64,000 nucleotides of DNA, taken from positions 1,005,001 to 1,069,000 of the forward strand of contig VCAZ01000120.1 in assembly GCA_005784505.1 (NCBI GenBank), in the 5' to 3' direction. Shown here piece by piece: positions 9,920 to 21,180 of this stretch. The position numbers and the translations under genes were made by a program. The DNA is from Bagarius yarrelli. Taxonomy: Eukaryota > Chordata > Actinopteri > Siluriformes > Sisoridae. The stretch's first letter is position 1, and every line of letters begins with the position of its first letter. Below the pieces are notes generated by a model, which had not been told where the DNA came from, searched no databases, and saw only the letters and a program-made list of their open reading frames with translations.

Positions 9920-12118
9920 ATGATGGCCAGACACTTGATCCAATTATTGTTCAAAACAGACAGACTTCCCTACCTTAGGATCCGCAGTTCCTCTGCTGTC
10001 TGTTCTTCACACATAATAACGTCACGTGTGTCTACAAAGAGTTCTGAGGACAGGAATATTCTTCTTATGGGTCCTCCTGGGGCTGGAAAGACCACAGTGG
10101 GACGGATTTTGTCTCAAAGACTCCAGAAGCCTGTGATCGATATAGACGACGATGTTCTGGAGAAGACTTGGGGCATGACGGTAGCAGAAAAGCTGGCACA
10201 AGTTGGAGGCGAACGTTTTATTGCAGAAGAAGGCAGAGCTGTGTGCAACTTCTCGGCTTCGGGATGCGTCATCTCGCTGACAGGTTCTAACCCGCTTCAC
10301 TCGGATGCCATGCGTCACCTAAAGCTTTCAGGAATCATTCTCTATCTGGACGTGGACACTGACGACATTGTGGAGAGGCTGTGCAGGATGAAGGTGAACA
10401 GAATCGTTGGTCAGGATCCCAGAGTCTCCATGAAGGAGATTTTAGAGTACCGGAAGCAGTTTTATGAGAAGTGGTTGGATGCGAGAGTGTTTTGTGGAAG
10501 GGGGGACACTGTCGAGGAAGTGGCGGAGAAAGTTGTCCGGGTTCTAGAGAAATATAGGGATGCCGAATCAGAAAGCTACATCTCCACCAGGAGTCTGGGA
10601 CCTGCGTTAAACGGTGACTTAAAGTTCTTTAGCGATGTCGTGGTAGAGGGACTGGCCCCCGATGGTGGTCTTTACGTACCTAGGAAAGGATTGCCGAAGC
10701 TGGAGCCTTCTGAGTGGATACGATTAGCTGATATGTCTTATTCCGAGCGTGCTTTGATCATTCTTGAGAAGTGCATACATCCTCTGGATATTGCTCCAAC
10801 AGAACTTCGTCTGATGGTTAACCGAGCCTATGGGCAGAACTTTGCCAGCGAATCAGTGGCACCTGTTCGGCACCTTGCTGAGGATCAGTACATTCTGGAG
10901 CTTTTCCATGGTCCAACTGCTTCCTTTAAAGACCTTGCGCTTCAGTTAATGCCCCAGCTGTTTGCTTATTGCCTTCCACAGATGTGCAACTACTTGATCC
11001 TTGTTGCGACATCTGGGGACACAGGAAGTGCAGTTCTCAGTGGCTTCAGTAACCTTAGTGAAAGCAACAGACAGCGTATTGGTGTGTTGGTGTTTTTCCC
11101 TGAGCGAGGCATAAGCGTCATACAGAAACTTCAAATGACTGGGTTCAAGCAAGGCAACACCAGGTCTGTCAGCGTTATCTCTGACTTTGACTTTTGCCAA
11201 AAGGCAATCAAGGAGATGTTTAATGACTCAAAGCTGACTGGCCACTTTGCGGTGGAGTACGCCACTGTTCTTAGTACGGCTAACTCCATTAACTGGGCGC
11301 GCCTGCTTCCGCAGGTGGTCTACCACTCGTCTGCGTACCTGGACCTTCTCAAAGGCGGTGTGGTAAAATTCGGGCAGCCCATCGACGTGTGCATCCCCAC
11401 CGGAAACTTTGGAAACGCCATGTCTGCCATCTATGCCAAACAAATGGGCATTCCTCTCAGGAACATAATTTGTGCTTCTAATCATAACTGCGTAGTCTCA
11501 GATTTTATAGCTACAGGTCAGTATGATCTCCGAGGCAGAAAGCTCATTCCCTCGATTTCTCCTGCTATTGACATTTTGAAGTCTTCAAATCTTGAGCGGT
11601 TTTTGCATCACTCATCCAGCGGGGACAGTCAACTTGTCCAAGACTTGTTTGTAAAACTTGAAAAAGAGCAGCACTTTACTGTACCAGAGTATTTATTAAG
11701 GAAGATACAGCAGGATGTGCAGACAGGGTGGTGCTCGGAGAGTGACTGCCTGACTACTATTCAGGAAGTACAATCAAAAACAGGCTACGTAATGGATACT
11801 CACACCGCCGTGGCTAAATCTGTGGCTGACCGGCTACATGACCGAGCGTGTCCGCTTGTTCTGTGCTCCACTGCACATGCCGGAAAGTTGGCTCCAACTG
11901 TTCTTAAAGCTCTACATTATGCTGATATCCCACATGAACCTCTGGAACAGCTGGATGCCCTTTGTGCTTTCGCAGGCCAGGAACTAATGCATGAAACTTT
12001 GTATGAGAGTGTAAATGATGGCGCAAGTCGTCCACATACGGTATGCCAGCCTGATGTTAGGGTTTTAACAGAGGAGGTGGAATCCATGATTCAGGACTCT
12101 TTTATGAGGGTCAGGTAG
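9920..12118 (+). CDS. THNSL1: Threonine synthase-like 1, complete single coding exon
   Basis: An uninterrupted 732-aa frame, close to the roughly 743 aa of human THNSL1. ATGATGG follows a splice acceptor, so both Met codons are possible starts; I took the first. Residues 1-42 are rich in Arg/Ser with few acids, like a mitochondrial targeting peptide. Residues 46-205 form a shikimate-kinase-like domain with an intact Walker A GPPGAGKT at 51-58. Residues of about 215-720 form the PLP fold-type II threonine-synthase-like domain: LFHGPTASFKDLALQ with the Schiff-base lysine at K337, the phosphate-cupping TSGDTGSAVLSGF near 364, and CIPTGNFGNAMSAIYAKQMG. Vertebrates do not make threonine, and the cellular reaction is not established. 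The gene is divergent from ENKUR, as in mammals, and has no coding introns. Confidence 0.97.
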   Translation: MMARHLIQLLFKTDRLPYLRIRSSSAVCSSHIITSRVSTKSSEDRNILLMGPPGAGKTTVGRILSQRLQKPVIDIDDDVLEKTWGMTVAEKLAQVGGERFIAEEGRAVCNFSASGCVISLTGSNPLHSDAMRHLKLSGIILYLDVDTDDIVERLCRMKVNRIVGQDPRVSMKEILEYRKQFYEKWLDARVFCGRGDTVEEVAEKVVRVLEKYRDAESESYISTRSLGPALNGDLKFFSDVVVEGLAPDGGLYVPRKGLPKLEPSEWIRLADMSYSERALIILEKCIHPLDIAPTELRLMVNRAYGQNFASESVAPVRHLAEDQYILELFHGPTASFKDLALQLMPQLFAYCLPQMCNYLILVATSGDTGSAVLSGFSNLSESNRQRIGVLVFFPERGISVIQKLQMTGFKQGNTRSVSVISDFDFCQKAIKEMFNDSKLTGHFAVEYATVLSTANSINWARLLPQVVYHSSAYLDLLKGGVVKFGQPIDVCIPTGNFGNAMSAIYAKQMGIPLRNIICASNHNCVVSDFIATGQYDLRGRKLIPSISPAIDILKSSNLERFLHHSSSGDSQLVQDLFVKLEKEQHFTVPEYLLRKIQQDVQTGWCSESDCLTTIQEVQSKTGYVMDTHTAVAKSVADRLHDRACPLVLCSTAHAGKLAPTVLKALHYADIPHEPLEQLDALCAFAGQELMHETLYESVNDGASRPHTVCQPDVRVLTEEVESMIQDSFMRVR

Positions 12119-13234
12119 GACATTTTGGGTATTTGGGTGATCTGTAAACAGGCACAGGGGAAAAGGAGCTGAATTGACCCCCACTGGTGGCACAGAGTGT
12201 GAGTAGCTGTAGTGACTCCTGCTGGTTACTAGCAGGGTTGCAGCGTTCCTGTCACTATCCAGCACAAAAACAGAGACAATTCAGCTTTATAAACATATTC
12301 AAGTGCAAAATAACCATACTTATACTTATACTTATACTTATAACTGCATGGTTTAAAAAAGTATGTTGTGTCTAAAGAAAATGTGACAACAGCATAATGT
12401 CTTTGGAACACGAATCTACAGCCATCTTGTGGTTGTTTTTGAAGTGGTTCAGTCTCACGTTTGTTTGCATAGGAGAACGCATCATGGGGGTATCCTGGTA
12501 TCCACTTACCATATTTCCACTTCCAATGGGTGCTCTGTATGGTAACCCTATCGAGGCTGAGGGTCACAACTGAGCGAAGTCAGAAAGGAAAGCTGAGTAA
12601 CAAACTAAAACTAATAAAGAAATTAAACCTAAATGATATAAATACCTTAACATTCAGACCTACAATGCAGTTATATCATATTTTCCTCCTAAGAAATCTT
12701 GCCCAGACTGGCAAAAGTCACATGGCGTGTAGGTGCTCATAAGTTTATTTCATGACGTAATTAATTTAAAATATTTCCAACAAAAAAATTGGAAAAATCC
12801 AACAAAACTTAACAATGGACAGGAACAGAGATTTAAGACTTCAACATAAAATCATCTGATAGATACAATGATTTCATGCCTACAATAGCTTAGACTGTGA
12901 CATCATCAGTTATGACAGGAGTCCCCAAACGTTGATGATTATGAATGTATTTATTTTGCCTTGTAATCCTGAAGCTTACACTATTTACAGCTAATTAGCA
13001 TATAATCATTCATTTCATCTTCAAATTTGAGGTAACTCCATTGAGTTTGGTTATGTCCACTATGTAGAATATTGCACTGTAAACTGCATATATTTTTGTC
13101 CCGCCTACTCGATAAAAACTGATATAAAGTCTTTTAATTTGCTAATTAAAATGGCACACTCTTAAAGCATTTTGTCTGCTGTGGGAGAAAATGATGTTTG
13201 GCTCGCAACAGAATTTCTTGAAAAAAAAACTTAC
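12119..13234. other. THNSL1 3' flank; short (TTATAC)n run
   Basis: Possible THNSL1 3' UTR and flank. AATAAA at 12613-12618 is a candidate poly(A) signal. A hexanucleotide run (about four TTATAC units) lies at 12315-12343. No further gene signal. Confidence 0.45.
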
Positions 13235-13430
13235 CCTAGCTCAGTGGTAGCTCCGTGGTTAAGGTGTTGGACTGCTAACTGGATGATCGGGGTTCGATTC
13301 CCAGCACTATCTTTTTGCCACTGTTGGGCCCCTCAGCAAAGCCCTTAACTCCCAATTGCTTAGTTGTATAAAAGAGATAAATGTAAGTCGCTCTGGATAG
13401 GGGGGTCTGGCAAATGCTGCAGATGTTAAT
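13235..13430 (+). repeat. Near-complete tRNA-derived SINE
   Basis: The head has an A-box-like part (tagctccgtggttaaggtgt) and a canonical B box (ggttcgattcccagc), as in RNA polymerase III promoters. The body has 'gccactgttgggcccctcag' and 'caattgcttagttgtataaa', and the 3' end is 'gtaagtcgctctggatag'. This is the best-preserved copy apart from 47695-47880. Confidence 0.85.
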
Positions 13431-13965
13431 GTTCAGTAACTTTGCATTAAATATATTCAGTTGTGTTATTTGCATAAAATCTAGCAGGTTTCACAACGTT
13501 GTTTATATCGTAAAGAACCTGCCATGCCAGTTCATTCTCTGGAACCAAATGACCTAAATATCAGTGAAAGCGACCTAAACAATGCCCAGTTTTTGTGGCC
13601 ATTGCCTTATATTGTGTTTCTGCTTGAAAAGTTATGTGGTATCTTTTTAATCTGCTACTGTACGAGGAAATTGAACAATGTTTTGTTAAGATTTTCCACA
13701 GTGAAATATCATTTGGATAAAAAAAAAAAACCAGCAAGGCACTGTGCAAGCTCAATTGGCACAATTCTCTCCAAATTATCATGCAAAATATCTGGTTGAT
13801 ACCCAGAGGTGTAACAAACTTTTCTGAGACGCTTTGTGACCATACACCCTTCATAACACCAAAGGAAGTGTTCGTTTGTCTAAATATCCGAGCGTAAAAT
13901 CCACAGAAAAATTTGGCCTTAATATTATTACATGTTCCTGCAGGGATAGGAAATAAAAACTAGTC
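13431..13965. other. No gene recognised
   Basis: AT-rich. Short open frames on both strands show no family resemblance. An A-run near 13720 breaks them. Confidence 0.5.
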
Positions 13966-14262
13966 CATCAGGGGGACGGGCTCATGTTAGATGTTTTGGG
14001 GGGAAAGTCAGGGAAGCACAGATTGAAGTGGTTTGGACATGTCCAGAGGAGGGATAGTGAATATATTGGTAGGAGGATGTTAGAAATGAAGCTACCAGGC
14101 AGAAGGTAAAGAGGAAGAGCAGAGAGGAGGTATATAGATGCGATAAACAAGGACATGAAGTTAGTGTGTGTGAGTGAAGAGGATGTAGAGAATAGGGGTA
14201 GGGGAGACAGATGATTCGCTGTGGTGACCCCTAAAAGGGAACAGCCAAAAGGAAAAAAAGAA
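13966..14262 (+). mobile_element. LINE 3'-terminal fragment (RTE/Rex-like ORF2 tail)
   Basis: Translates to WFGHVQRRDSEYIGRRMLEM and, after an in-frame stop, a tail with INKDMKLVCVSEEDVENRGRG. This RWxGHV..R...GR pattern is the extreme C-terminus of a fish non-LTR retrotransposon ORF2. It ends with 'gacccctaaaagggaacagc', the usual end of the element. The fragment is 5' truncated. Confidence 0.75.
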
Positions 14263-14899
14263 CAGTGTGGACCCTGGGGCCAAAATTAGGCTGTCTAGAC
14301 TAGTTTTCAGGGCTGTATTGTAGATTGCGGGTGATTCACAATAACCTTTGGCACAGATATGTGATGGTGTAAATTTTACCATTAACAAAAAAAAAAACAA
14401 TGCTGACCAGTACTGGATTTTTGGATACAGAATAAACAAAAAAAATTTGTTCGCCGGATCTGCTACAGAGAAGCACATCCTGCTTTTGCTAGTGAAACAT
14501 GTTAAGAGCTATAGTTCGTTTGGAAAAGAACGTAAGCAACCGGATCAAATTAAAATATGAGACAGACTTACTGCTGTTGATCATCCCAGAACAGCCTTCT
14601 TACCATTTACATTTTGCACCTCTTTTCCTCTCTAAACTAATCTTTTAAACCCTACAAGTTAATGTGCTGTACAATGTAAATCAGCGAGCTTTATGTATGT
14701 TGTATGATGCGAGTCAGTGTGGTTTTTTTCCCCTAATACAACCGGTTCACTGGTCATACCATCACCAGCTGTTGAAGTGAGTTCCCAGGCATAAACCTAG
14801 AGCAGAGGTCTAGGGTAATGTAAAAGTGCAGACTTCTGGGACTGTTCAATCTCAAGACCAGTGGGTTTGCTGATCAAATTGAGACTTAATTTACACTTT
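14263..14899. other. No gene recognised
   Basis: AT-rich spacer. I see no conserved coding, repeat or RNA signal. Candidate piggyBac TTAA targets occur (for example near 14886), but the element's ends could not be fixed. Confidence 0.4.
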
Positions 14900-16540
14900 A
14901 AAACTCATCCCAGCAGATAGGAATTACAAATGTTAACCTGGGTTTTAAACTTCATCCTTGTGGAGACAAACATGTCCACCTTCTTGTACCCACTGCTGTA
15001 TTTGCACACTCTCTTTACAGTGTCTCCTGAGTATGCAGTGTGCAAAGTAGTGCACACACTCACCTGCCGTGTGTCCATCCATTTTATATAAAGGAGGGGT
15101 CCCTCTCTGATCCATCTTTTAGAGCCCCTTGGAGAATTCCTTGTTAGTGCATTCACTTTGGTTTTAGGGACACCAAACCTCGTGTCCCTAATGGTTCCAC
15201 AGGCTCCAATCTGTTCCCCAGGCTATAAAGCTGTTGGAAAAGTCCTGGGCTGGTGTAAAAATGATCACAGTAAATGTGATAACCAGACGCTAAATACACT
15301 TTTCTAACCAGACATAACAGCATCGAAGGAAAGTCCTTTGCCACTTATACCAGATTTTCCTGTATATATATTAAAGTCGATGGTGTACCCGTTACTTTGG
15401 CATAAACCAAACAATTTTATTCCCCATTTTGTTGGATTATTTTTAATATACTGCTTTAGGGTGATCCTGGCTTTGGTGGCTACCATACGTTCATCAATTG
15501 AAAGGTGTTGTTCAGGGTGGTACACAGCTTTACAAGCTACACGCAGGGTGTCTCTCATAGGTGCTGGACTCTGCAAGTGGTCATACTCACTTGTGCCTTT
15601 TTTTTGGTCGTTAACAGCATCTTCTGCTGGGTCACTTAGGTGCATGTTCCAAGTGATGCTGAGGAACTGGTCTCTGGACATGACCTTTTGTGGGTATGAA
15701 ACATGGAAAATGGACTTCCCCTGCCAAAAATCGCTAAGCCTTGGAAGCTTTAAAATGCCCGTGTACAATGTGAGGCCAATATACTTGTGCATTTCAGCTT
15801 CAGTGACGTCAGTCCACTTAAATTTTTTGCCAGCGGCAAAATGTTTTGCTGCTTTTTTATTGGTGTTTATACACAGGGTTTGAATTTTTAACCTGTCAAA
15901 AAACATGCTGGAAAGCTCAGTGGGCGTTGGGTTGTCGACAGCAGTTGACGGAGGTGGCTGCACACCTGGCTTACTTTTGGGCAGAAAAAGATGCTGTTGA
16001 GGCAAAAAATTAGGGTTCTTTTCTGTCTTCCACCCAGAAGGAGCAGGGGCCGTCTCTTATTTACTGCCCATGTTACTGCACCTTTGGCCATACTGTCTCC
16101 CTCTAGAGGTGCAGGGAGGCTCTGAGGTCTCCACTGCCTCTCTAGTTTTTTTAACACTACAACAGAGTGTAAAGAAAATGATAGCTAAGTATACAGTATG
16201 TTTTTCACACAAAAGCAATATAGAAATGACAAATAAAAACGTTGCGTCCTGCATCCAGGTTCATTCTATTTCCCCTTCACCAGTTTGCGCAGACTGATGG
16301 GAAGTGCAGGTTGACTCCAAGAGCTTGAATAGCTCAACATCTTCAACACTACAACAGCGAAAGCAAAGTGTATGTTTATTCTGTGCTTGTTTTGTTTATA
16401 CTCTAACTCAAAAGTAAAGCATGTGTTATCCATATAAACTTACATGTCCTGGATGTCTTCTATCCCTTCCAAAAAGTCGGCTTCGTCCCCACTGGACACC
16501 GAGTCTGGAGCAGTCAGAGAAATCTTCATTGTCAGATGTG
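14900..16540 (-). pseudogene. piggyBac-type transposase, broken
   Basis: Minus-strand frames join to a PGBD/piggyBac transposase. An acidic N-terminal piece (about 16535-16440: SVSSGDEADFLEGIEDIQDM) is followed by the main DDE_Tnp_1_7 core at 16005-15304. That core has ELSSMFFDRL, MHKYIGLTLYTGILKLPRLS, YHPEQHLSIDERMVATKARI and KWGIKLFGLCQSNGYTIDF. The next block, VYLASGYHIYCDHFYTSPGL, is in a different frame (15344-15153). The C-terminal Cys-bearing tail is replaced by frameshifted sequence. At least two frameshifts and a stop near 16060 make it inactive. TTAA-flanked ends could not be identified. Confidence 0.85.
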
Positions 16541-17060
16541 AAAATAAGATCCAAAGATCCATTTTTTTTTTTTCAATTCCCGCAGGTGCAGCTTTGTGCT
16601 GGCGAGTGTGTGAATCTGCTTCCATTAGAGCGCTTGTGAGTGTGTGTGTGTGTGTGTGAGACAGAGAGAGATAGAGAAAGAAAGAGAAATGGAGAATCAA
16701 GAGAATGCAGAAATAACAAGAGAAGGTAACGCTGGATGTACGATGAAATGGGAATGTTGCATATTATGACGTCATCAAGTGCGACAAACATGCAGTCCTA
16801 ATAAACGGAACGTGTATACGTCACAGAACCGTAGTGCATTATGGGATGGATGAATCCACAGATCTATAGACCATGAGATTATACTTCTACACTTTGGACA
16901 CTCTTTGTTACTGTTGATATACATATACTTACTTATTGCTTACTTGCTCATCCCATCTGGATTCTAACAAGCTCTTTTTCTAGGCTGGATTTCCATTACA
17001 GCTCCATCACAAAAATATACATTCATTTGATATCAAAAGTGTGGTAAACTTTAGTCATGT
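16541..17060. repeat. (GT)n/(GA)n tract and unassigned DNA
   Basis: A GT run (16637-16659) passes into AGAGAG-rich DNA to about 16690. The remainder shows nothing I can assign. Confidence 0.6.
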
Positions 17061-17079
17061 TGACATTTGAAGTTTTCCA

Positions 17080-17940
17080 CAGTTTCCACAATTAAGCAGT
17101 TTCGTTGAAAACAGATATAATTTTTAAAACTAATGAATCTTATAATAAAATAAATAACTTTAGAGTTGCGAGATAAAAAGAGATAAAAAGAGAGATCATT
17201 TGTATTATAAAATGATGACAAGCTCTGTGTGCAAGAATTAGCACACAAACTAGCAAATTATAAGCAAATTATCCTGTAAGAGTTCCAAACATAACCAGAA
17301 GACATTTTATTATAGTTCTCATACAGAGACAAAATCAATAGTTTTTTTTAAATACTGCAGTGACATTTCCTATGTATGTCAGTTGTTAAATGTTTTATTC
17401 AACAAAAATGTTTTGGCTTTTTAAAAATGTTTAATTAGATTTCGGTCTATAATTTACGATTGTTTTTACCTGCTGTTATTTTGCTGTACACTTTCACAGG
17501 TGTGAACATGATTCAGTAAAAATGTCACCATCTTCTCTGGTCCAAAGCTCATTTAAAGTTCTTCTAGTGACACTGCTATTAGTGTATCTGACTGCAGGTC
17601 AATAAGTTTGAGGTAAACATCTCTAGGTGTTTTATCCACACTGATTGGACAGCCACTCCAAGTGTACATTTACCTCCATGAACAAATTACTCCCTGTTGT
17701 TATACCTTTTGTTGACCACATCTCCATTTTTATTACAATACATGTGGATCCTGAGTGTCTGGGGAATATTGTGAGACAGAAAAGAGATAAAGAGCCTGAA
17801 TTAGATATGGAGAGAAACAAACATGCAGGAACAGTAAAAACAATTCACAAAAATGCAGATATATAAAAGCACCAAAATATAATGTGTAACTTTCTATTCT
17901 TCATCCATGTTCATGATGTAAAATATATATAAATGCTCTG
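17080..17940 (+). pseudogene. Decayed FABP-like unit plus conserved module (upstream of copy A)
   Basis: The stretch resembles FABP intron 1 and exon 2 as seen in the better copies: 'aatactgcagtgacatttcc' after a lost exon 1, then 'gctgtacactttcacaggtg' (acceptor) and an exon-2-like piece with stops (ccatcttctctggtccaaag). The 400-bp module follows (17600-17870), near-identical to 32300-32570 (+) and 30620-30890 (-). A TATA-like atatataaaagc ends the module at about 17858-17869. A 73-aa frame (17645-17866) is open, but so is the reverse strand; I do not call it a gene. Confidence 0.6.
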
Positions 17941-18059
17941 GGGTTTGATACAGTCATGTGATTCTGAAACCTGATCATAGGAAAATTACACTTTTACATT
18001 CATTTGACTTCAACATTTTAGTGAACGATAGTTAAGTTGACATTTTAGGTTTTTCCAGT

Positions 18060-19640
18060 TTTAGTGGATAGATAGGTAGACAGACAGATACACAGAAAGA
18101 CAGATAGATAGATAGTCATTGCAAGGTGAACTGAAATGCTGTTTAGTATCTACCAGAAGTGCAAATGGTAGCACTGTACAAATGCAGATAAATATGTAAG
18201 TAAGTACATTATTAAATAAGGCTGTCAGTATGTGCATAAAGGAGAATGTGCAAGTATTTATAGCACGTAAAGTGAAGTAATGCATTGTGCAAAAAGTGTG
18301 CATTGTGTACACTGTACAGAGAGTATATATTTTTATAGACAAATTTGTGTGATAAACATTATAATATGCATTTAAATAAACTATTTTATACAGAGAAAAA
18401 AATTTAATAGAGTGTACCGAGTGAGGGGGGGGCTGTAAGATGGTGAGGTGTAGTGAGACATACGTGTCCTAGTGGTCTAATGTAGAGTTCAGAAGATTTA
18501 TAATTGTGGGGAAAAAACTGGTCCTGAACCTGCTGGCTCTTGTACGAATGGCCCTGTATCTCCTCCACTTTGTGACTTGGGCCCTTGATGATTTTGTGTG
18601 CTTTGGTGGTGTTTAGCATGAGGGTTGAGGATGTGCGATTACCCAAGCTAAGAGACTGAGGTCTATTTGTTCGGAAGTCCATTATCCAGCTGCATATGCA
18701 TGTACAGATACCCAGGTCAGTGAGCTTAGCAATCAGTTTACTGGGGACAACTTTATTAAAAGCAGAGCTGAAATCAATGATCAACATCCGAATCTATGCA
18801 TCGTTATTGTCCAAGTCGGTAAGAGTCAGATTAATAGCTGTGGAAATTGCATCCTCTGTTGACCTGTTCGGACAGTAGGCAAACTGGTGTGGGTCCAGTG
18901 TAGGTGGAAGACTCCCTATGAGGTGAGTTAGAATTAGCTCCTCAAAGCACTTCATAACAATGGTGGTTAGTGCAACAGGGCAAAATTATTCAGACAATGC
19001 AGAGCTTAAACTCTGGTATAATGGTTAAAGTCTTCAGACATATGGGGACAGTGGCCTGGGACGGTGGCAGGTTGAAAATGTCAGTGAAGACTTGCGCCAA
19101 TTGATTAGCCCAGGGATGTCATCAGGACGAGCTGACTTGCGTGGATCTACTCTGTCAATGCTAAGTGAACTTCTGATGTGGAGAGTGATATTGGATAAAC
19201 AATCATGAAGGAGTCGGCTTTTCTGATGTGATGTGTAACACCTTTGTTGAAGTGACCTTTCTCTGGAAGGAAGGCATTGCTGGTTGGTGGAGACTGAATT
19301 GATGGTATGTGCTCAGTGATGGTCTGGTCGTTGTTGCTGTGAAAGAGCTCCTGGATGCACGCTTGGCTTTCCTAATGCCCTTTTTCTGGTTGGCCCTGGC
19401 TCTGCTGTATTCCTCTGCCCTCAGAGTTCATCCATAGCTTTTCCGAAGGAGTTGAAAGATAAATTATTGTCTATCCAGTTATGACCGATGTCCAACAAAG
19501 CTTGCCGGCTGTACGAGATACATGCAAGGCTATTCTGAGTGAATATACTTGCAACTAATAGAGGAATAACTACTAAATCGCGAAATCTGTGGAGACGCTG
19601 AGCCTCGTGTTGTTCACACGCCACCATCTTGGTTTATAGA
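18060..19640 (-). mobile_element. LINE (Rex1/L2-like) antisense insertion, internally deleted
   Basis: Minus-strand frames encode ORF2 pieces: RQALLDIGHNWIDNNLSF (19421-19627), then FAYCPNRSTEDAISTAINLT and MLIIDFSSAFNKVVPSKLIA (reverse-transcriptase core, 18700-18900). A jump follows to the C-terminal FPHNYKSSEL-like tail by 18450, so the middle of ORF2 is missing. The 3' end abuts a GATA/GACA microsatellite (18065-18115). It splits the FABP upstream module (17.5-18.05 kb) from the promoter of copy A (19.63 kb on). Confidence 0.8.
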
Positions 19641-19859
19641 ATAAAATAAATCCTTTTCTAAATTTGATGTTGCAACATGGCAGAAAAATACTAACTAAAT
19701 ATGATAAATTATAAAAAGAAGACAAACTCACAACATATTAATCGAGCTGTTAACCCTGTGGGCTGAACCGAATTTGCAGGTACAAACAAACGAATTAAAT
19801 CTAACCAAATTAGTTTGTAAAAATTTAGAACACTGCTGTCTCCTCCCAGAAAACTTTTC

Positions 19860-19865
19860 TATAAA
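19860..19865 (+). promoter_or_regulatory. TATA box of FABP copy A
   Basis: TATAAA, 65 bp before the exon 1 ATG, sits in a block conserved before every copy: 'actgctgtctcctcccagaa' upstream and 'tcgtacag.cccacagaat' downstream. The spacing puts the start site within about 35 nt of the ATG. Confidence 0.6.
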
Positions 19866-19929
19866 TGACCTCGTACAGACCCACAGAATCAACTTAAAAA
19901 AACATGAGTCCTGCTACTACATTAGAAAC

Positions 19930-20814
19930 ATGGAGGACTTTCTAGGAACATGGAAACTCGTCAAAAGTGTCAACTATGATAATTACTTAAAGGCACTCGG
20001 TAATTTTTACTGACATTTCTTATGTATGTCAGCTGTTAAATTTAATGTTTTATTCAATGTAAATAGTTTGACTTTTTAACAATTTACGATTGTTTTTAAC
20101 TGCTGTTCGTCCTGGCATACATTTCTACCTGGAATTTATCATTGATTTCAACTGATGTATTTTTTTTTGCTGTACACTTTTACAGGGATTGTAAAAGACC
20201 TGAACGAGGATGTGATTACTGAGACTTTCTCTGAAGAGGAGGACCAGGTGGTCTGGAAAATAGAGACCACCAATTACACCGGGGAACTGAGGTTCACACT
20301 GGATAAAGAGTTCCAACTGGATACTCTGGGTGGGAGACTCTCAATTTTTTTCTATTAATCCCATAAATTCTTTTTCACAAACCTTGCTGATGTTTGTCAC
20401 AGTATAACAGTCTAGTTCTAGCATGAAGTAGGTTCTAAAATGTTGATCTGTCATAAATATCTACATAAGATAACTGCATGTCTGTGTTTCCCCAGATTAC
20501 CATGAGCCTTAATGAAAATCAGCTGGTTCAGGTGCAAAAGATGGATAAAATAGAAACCACGATTATCCTTGAGGTCCAGGGTACAAACATGATTATGGTA
20601 AGAGTGTGTGTGTTTGATTAAAGTTACAGACTTTTAAATCAGAAGTATTTAGTAATAACCTTTTAATTTTCTCCTACAGACACTGAAATGTGATGGTGTT
20701 GAAGCAAAGCGCATCTATGAAAAGGCTGTTGTTGCAAACTTGAGCAAAGCTACAACCCAAGTGCCAGTTTCTCTAAACAAATCGCGTAACACAAAATTTC
20801 ATTGTGACAAGTGA
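19930..20814 (+). pseudogene. FABP-like gene copy A, probably inactive
   Basis: Exons are 19930-19999, 20186-about 20346, 20496-20597 and 20680-20814. Exon 1 encodes MEDFLGTWKLVKSVNYDNYL, matching the cytosolic FABP signature. Exon 2 has GIVKDLNEDVITETFSEEED and DKEFQLDTLGG. Exon 3 is the standard 102 nt. Exon 4 ends with an unusual tail (KATTQVPVSLNKSRNTKFH). Two defects show. The exon 2 donor found in copies B, D and E (catttctta/gtaaga) is replaced by 'ctctcaatttttttctatta', and reading through meets TAA. The ligand Arg of exon 3 (IIREV in other copies) is Leu (IILEV). Other splice sites, frames and TATA box are intact, so it could be a recently disabled gene or use a cryptic donor (GTGGGA at about 20332, out of phase). 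Confidence 0.7.
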
Positions 20815-21180
20815 TAGAAAATTTAAATCAAATAAAATCAAATTTATAAATCAGTCAATAAAATAATAAAAAAAACATAATTCTTCATTTATTTATTGAT
20901 TAATAAACTAAATCAGTTTTACATCTAAAAACAAACTTATGGCTTTTTATTTACGAACCCATTAATATAGTCACATTTAAAACAGCTCCAGTTTTCCATA
21001 ATACTTAAAACTTTAACACAAGGCTGGAAAATTTAGGCATGATGTAAAATAAAAATGAAACCCAACGTAACCATCTTGTTATTGCGTTTGTTTTGGGATC
21101 TGTTTGCAGATGCAGTTTATTGAGAACTAAATTAAATTGTAAGGCAAAATCTTATTCAGTGTTGTTTCTACACAACGTTT
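20815..21180 (+). other. 3' flank of FABP copy A
   Basis: Several AATAAA motifs lie within 70 nt of the stop. This flank is repeated in inverted orientation at 22060-22440 (tail of P1) and 28780-29200 (tail of B), including the ends 'taaatttataaatcagtcaa' and 'attaataaactaaatcagtt'. Confidence 0.6.

Noticed and set aside
13235..13310. Functional tRNA gene
   Set aside because: A- and B-box-like motifs are present, but no cloverleaf or anticodon arm can be formed, and the sequence is the head of a repeated SINE.
19774..19929. In-frame N-terminal extension of FABP copy A starting at 19774
   Set aside because: It crosses the TATA box and promoter block; the equivalent frame is not open in copies B, C and E, and MEDFLGTW is the family start.
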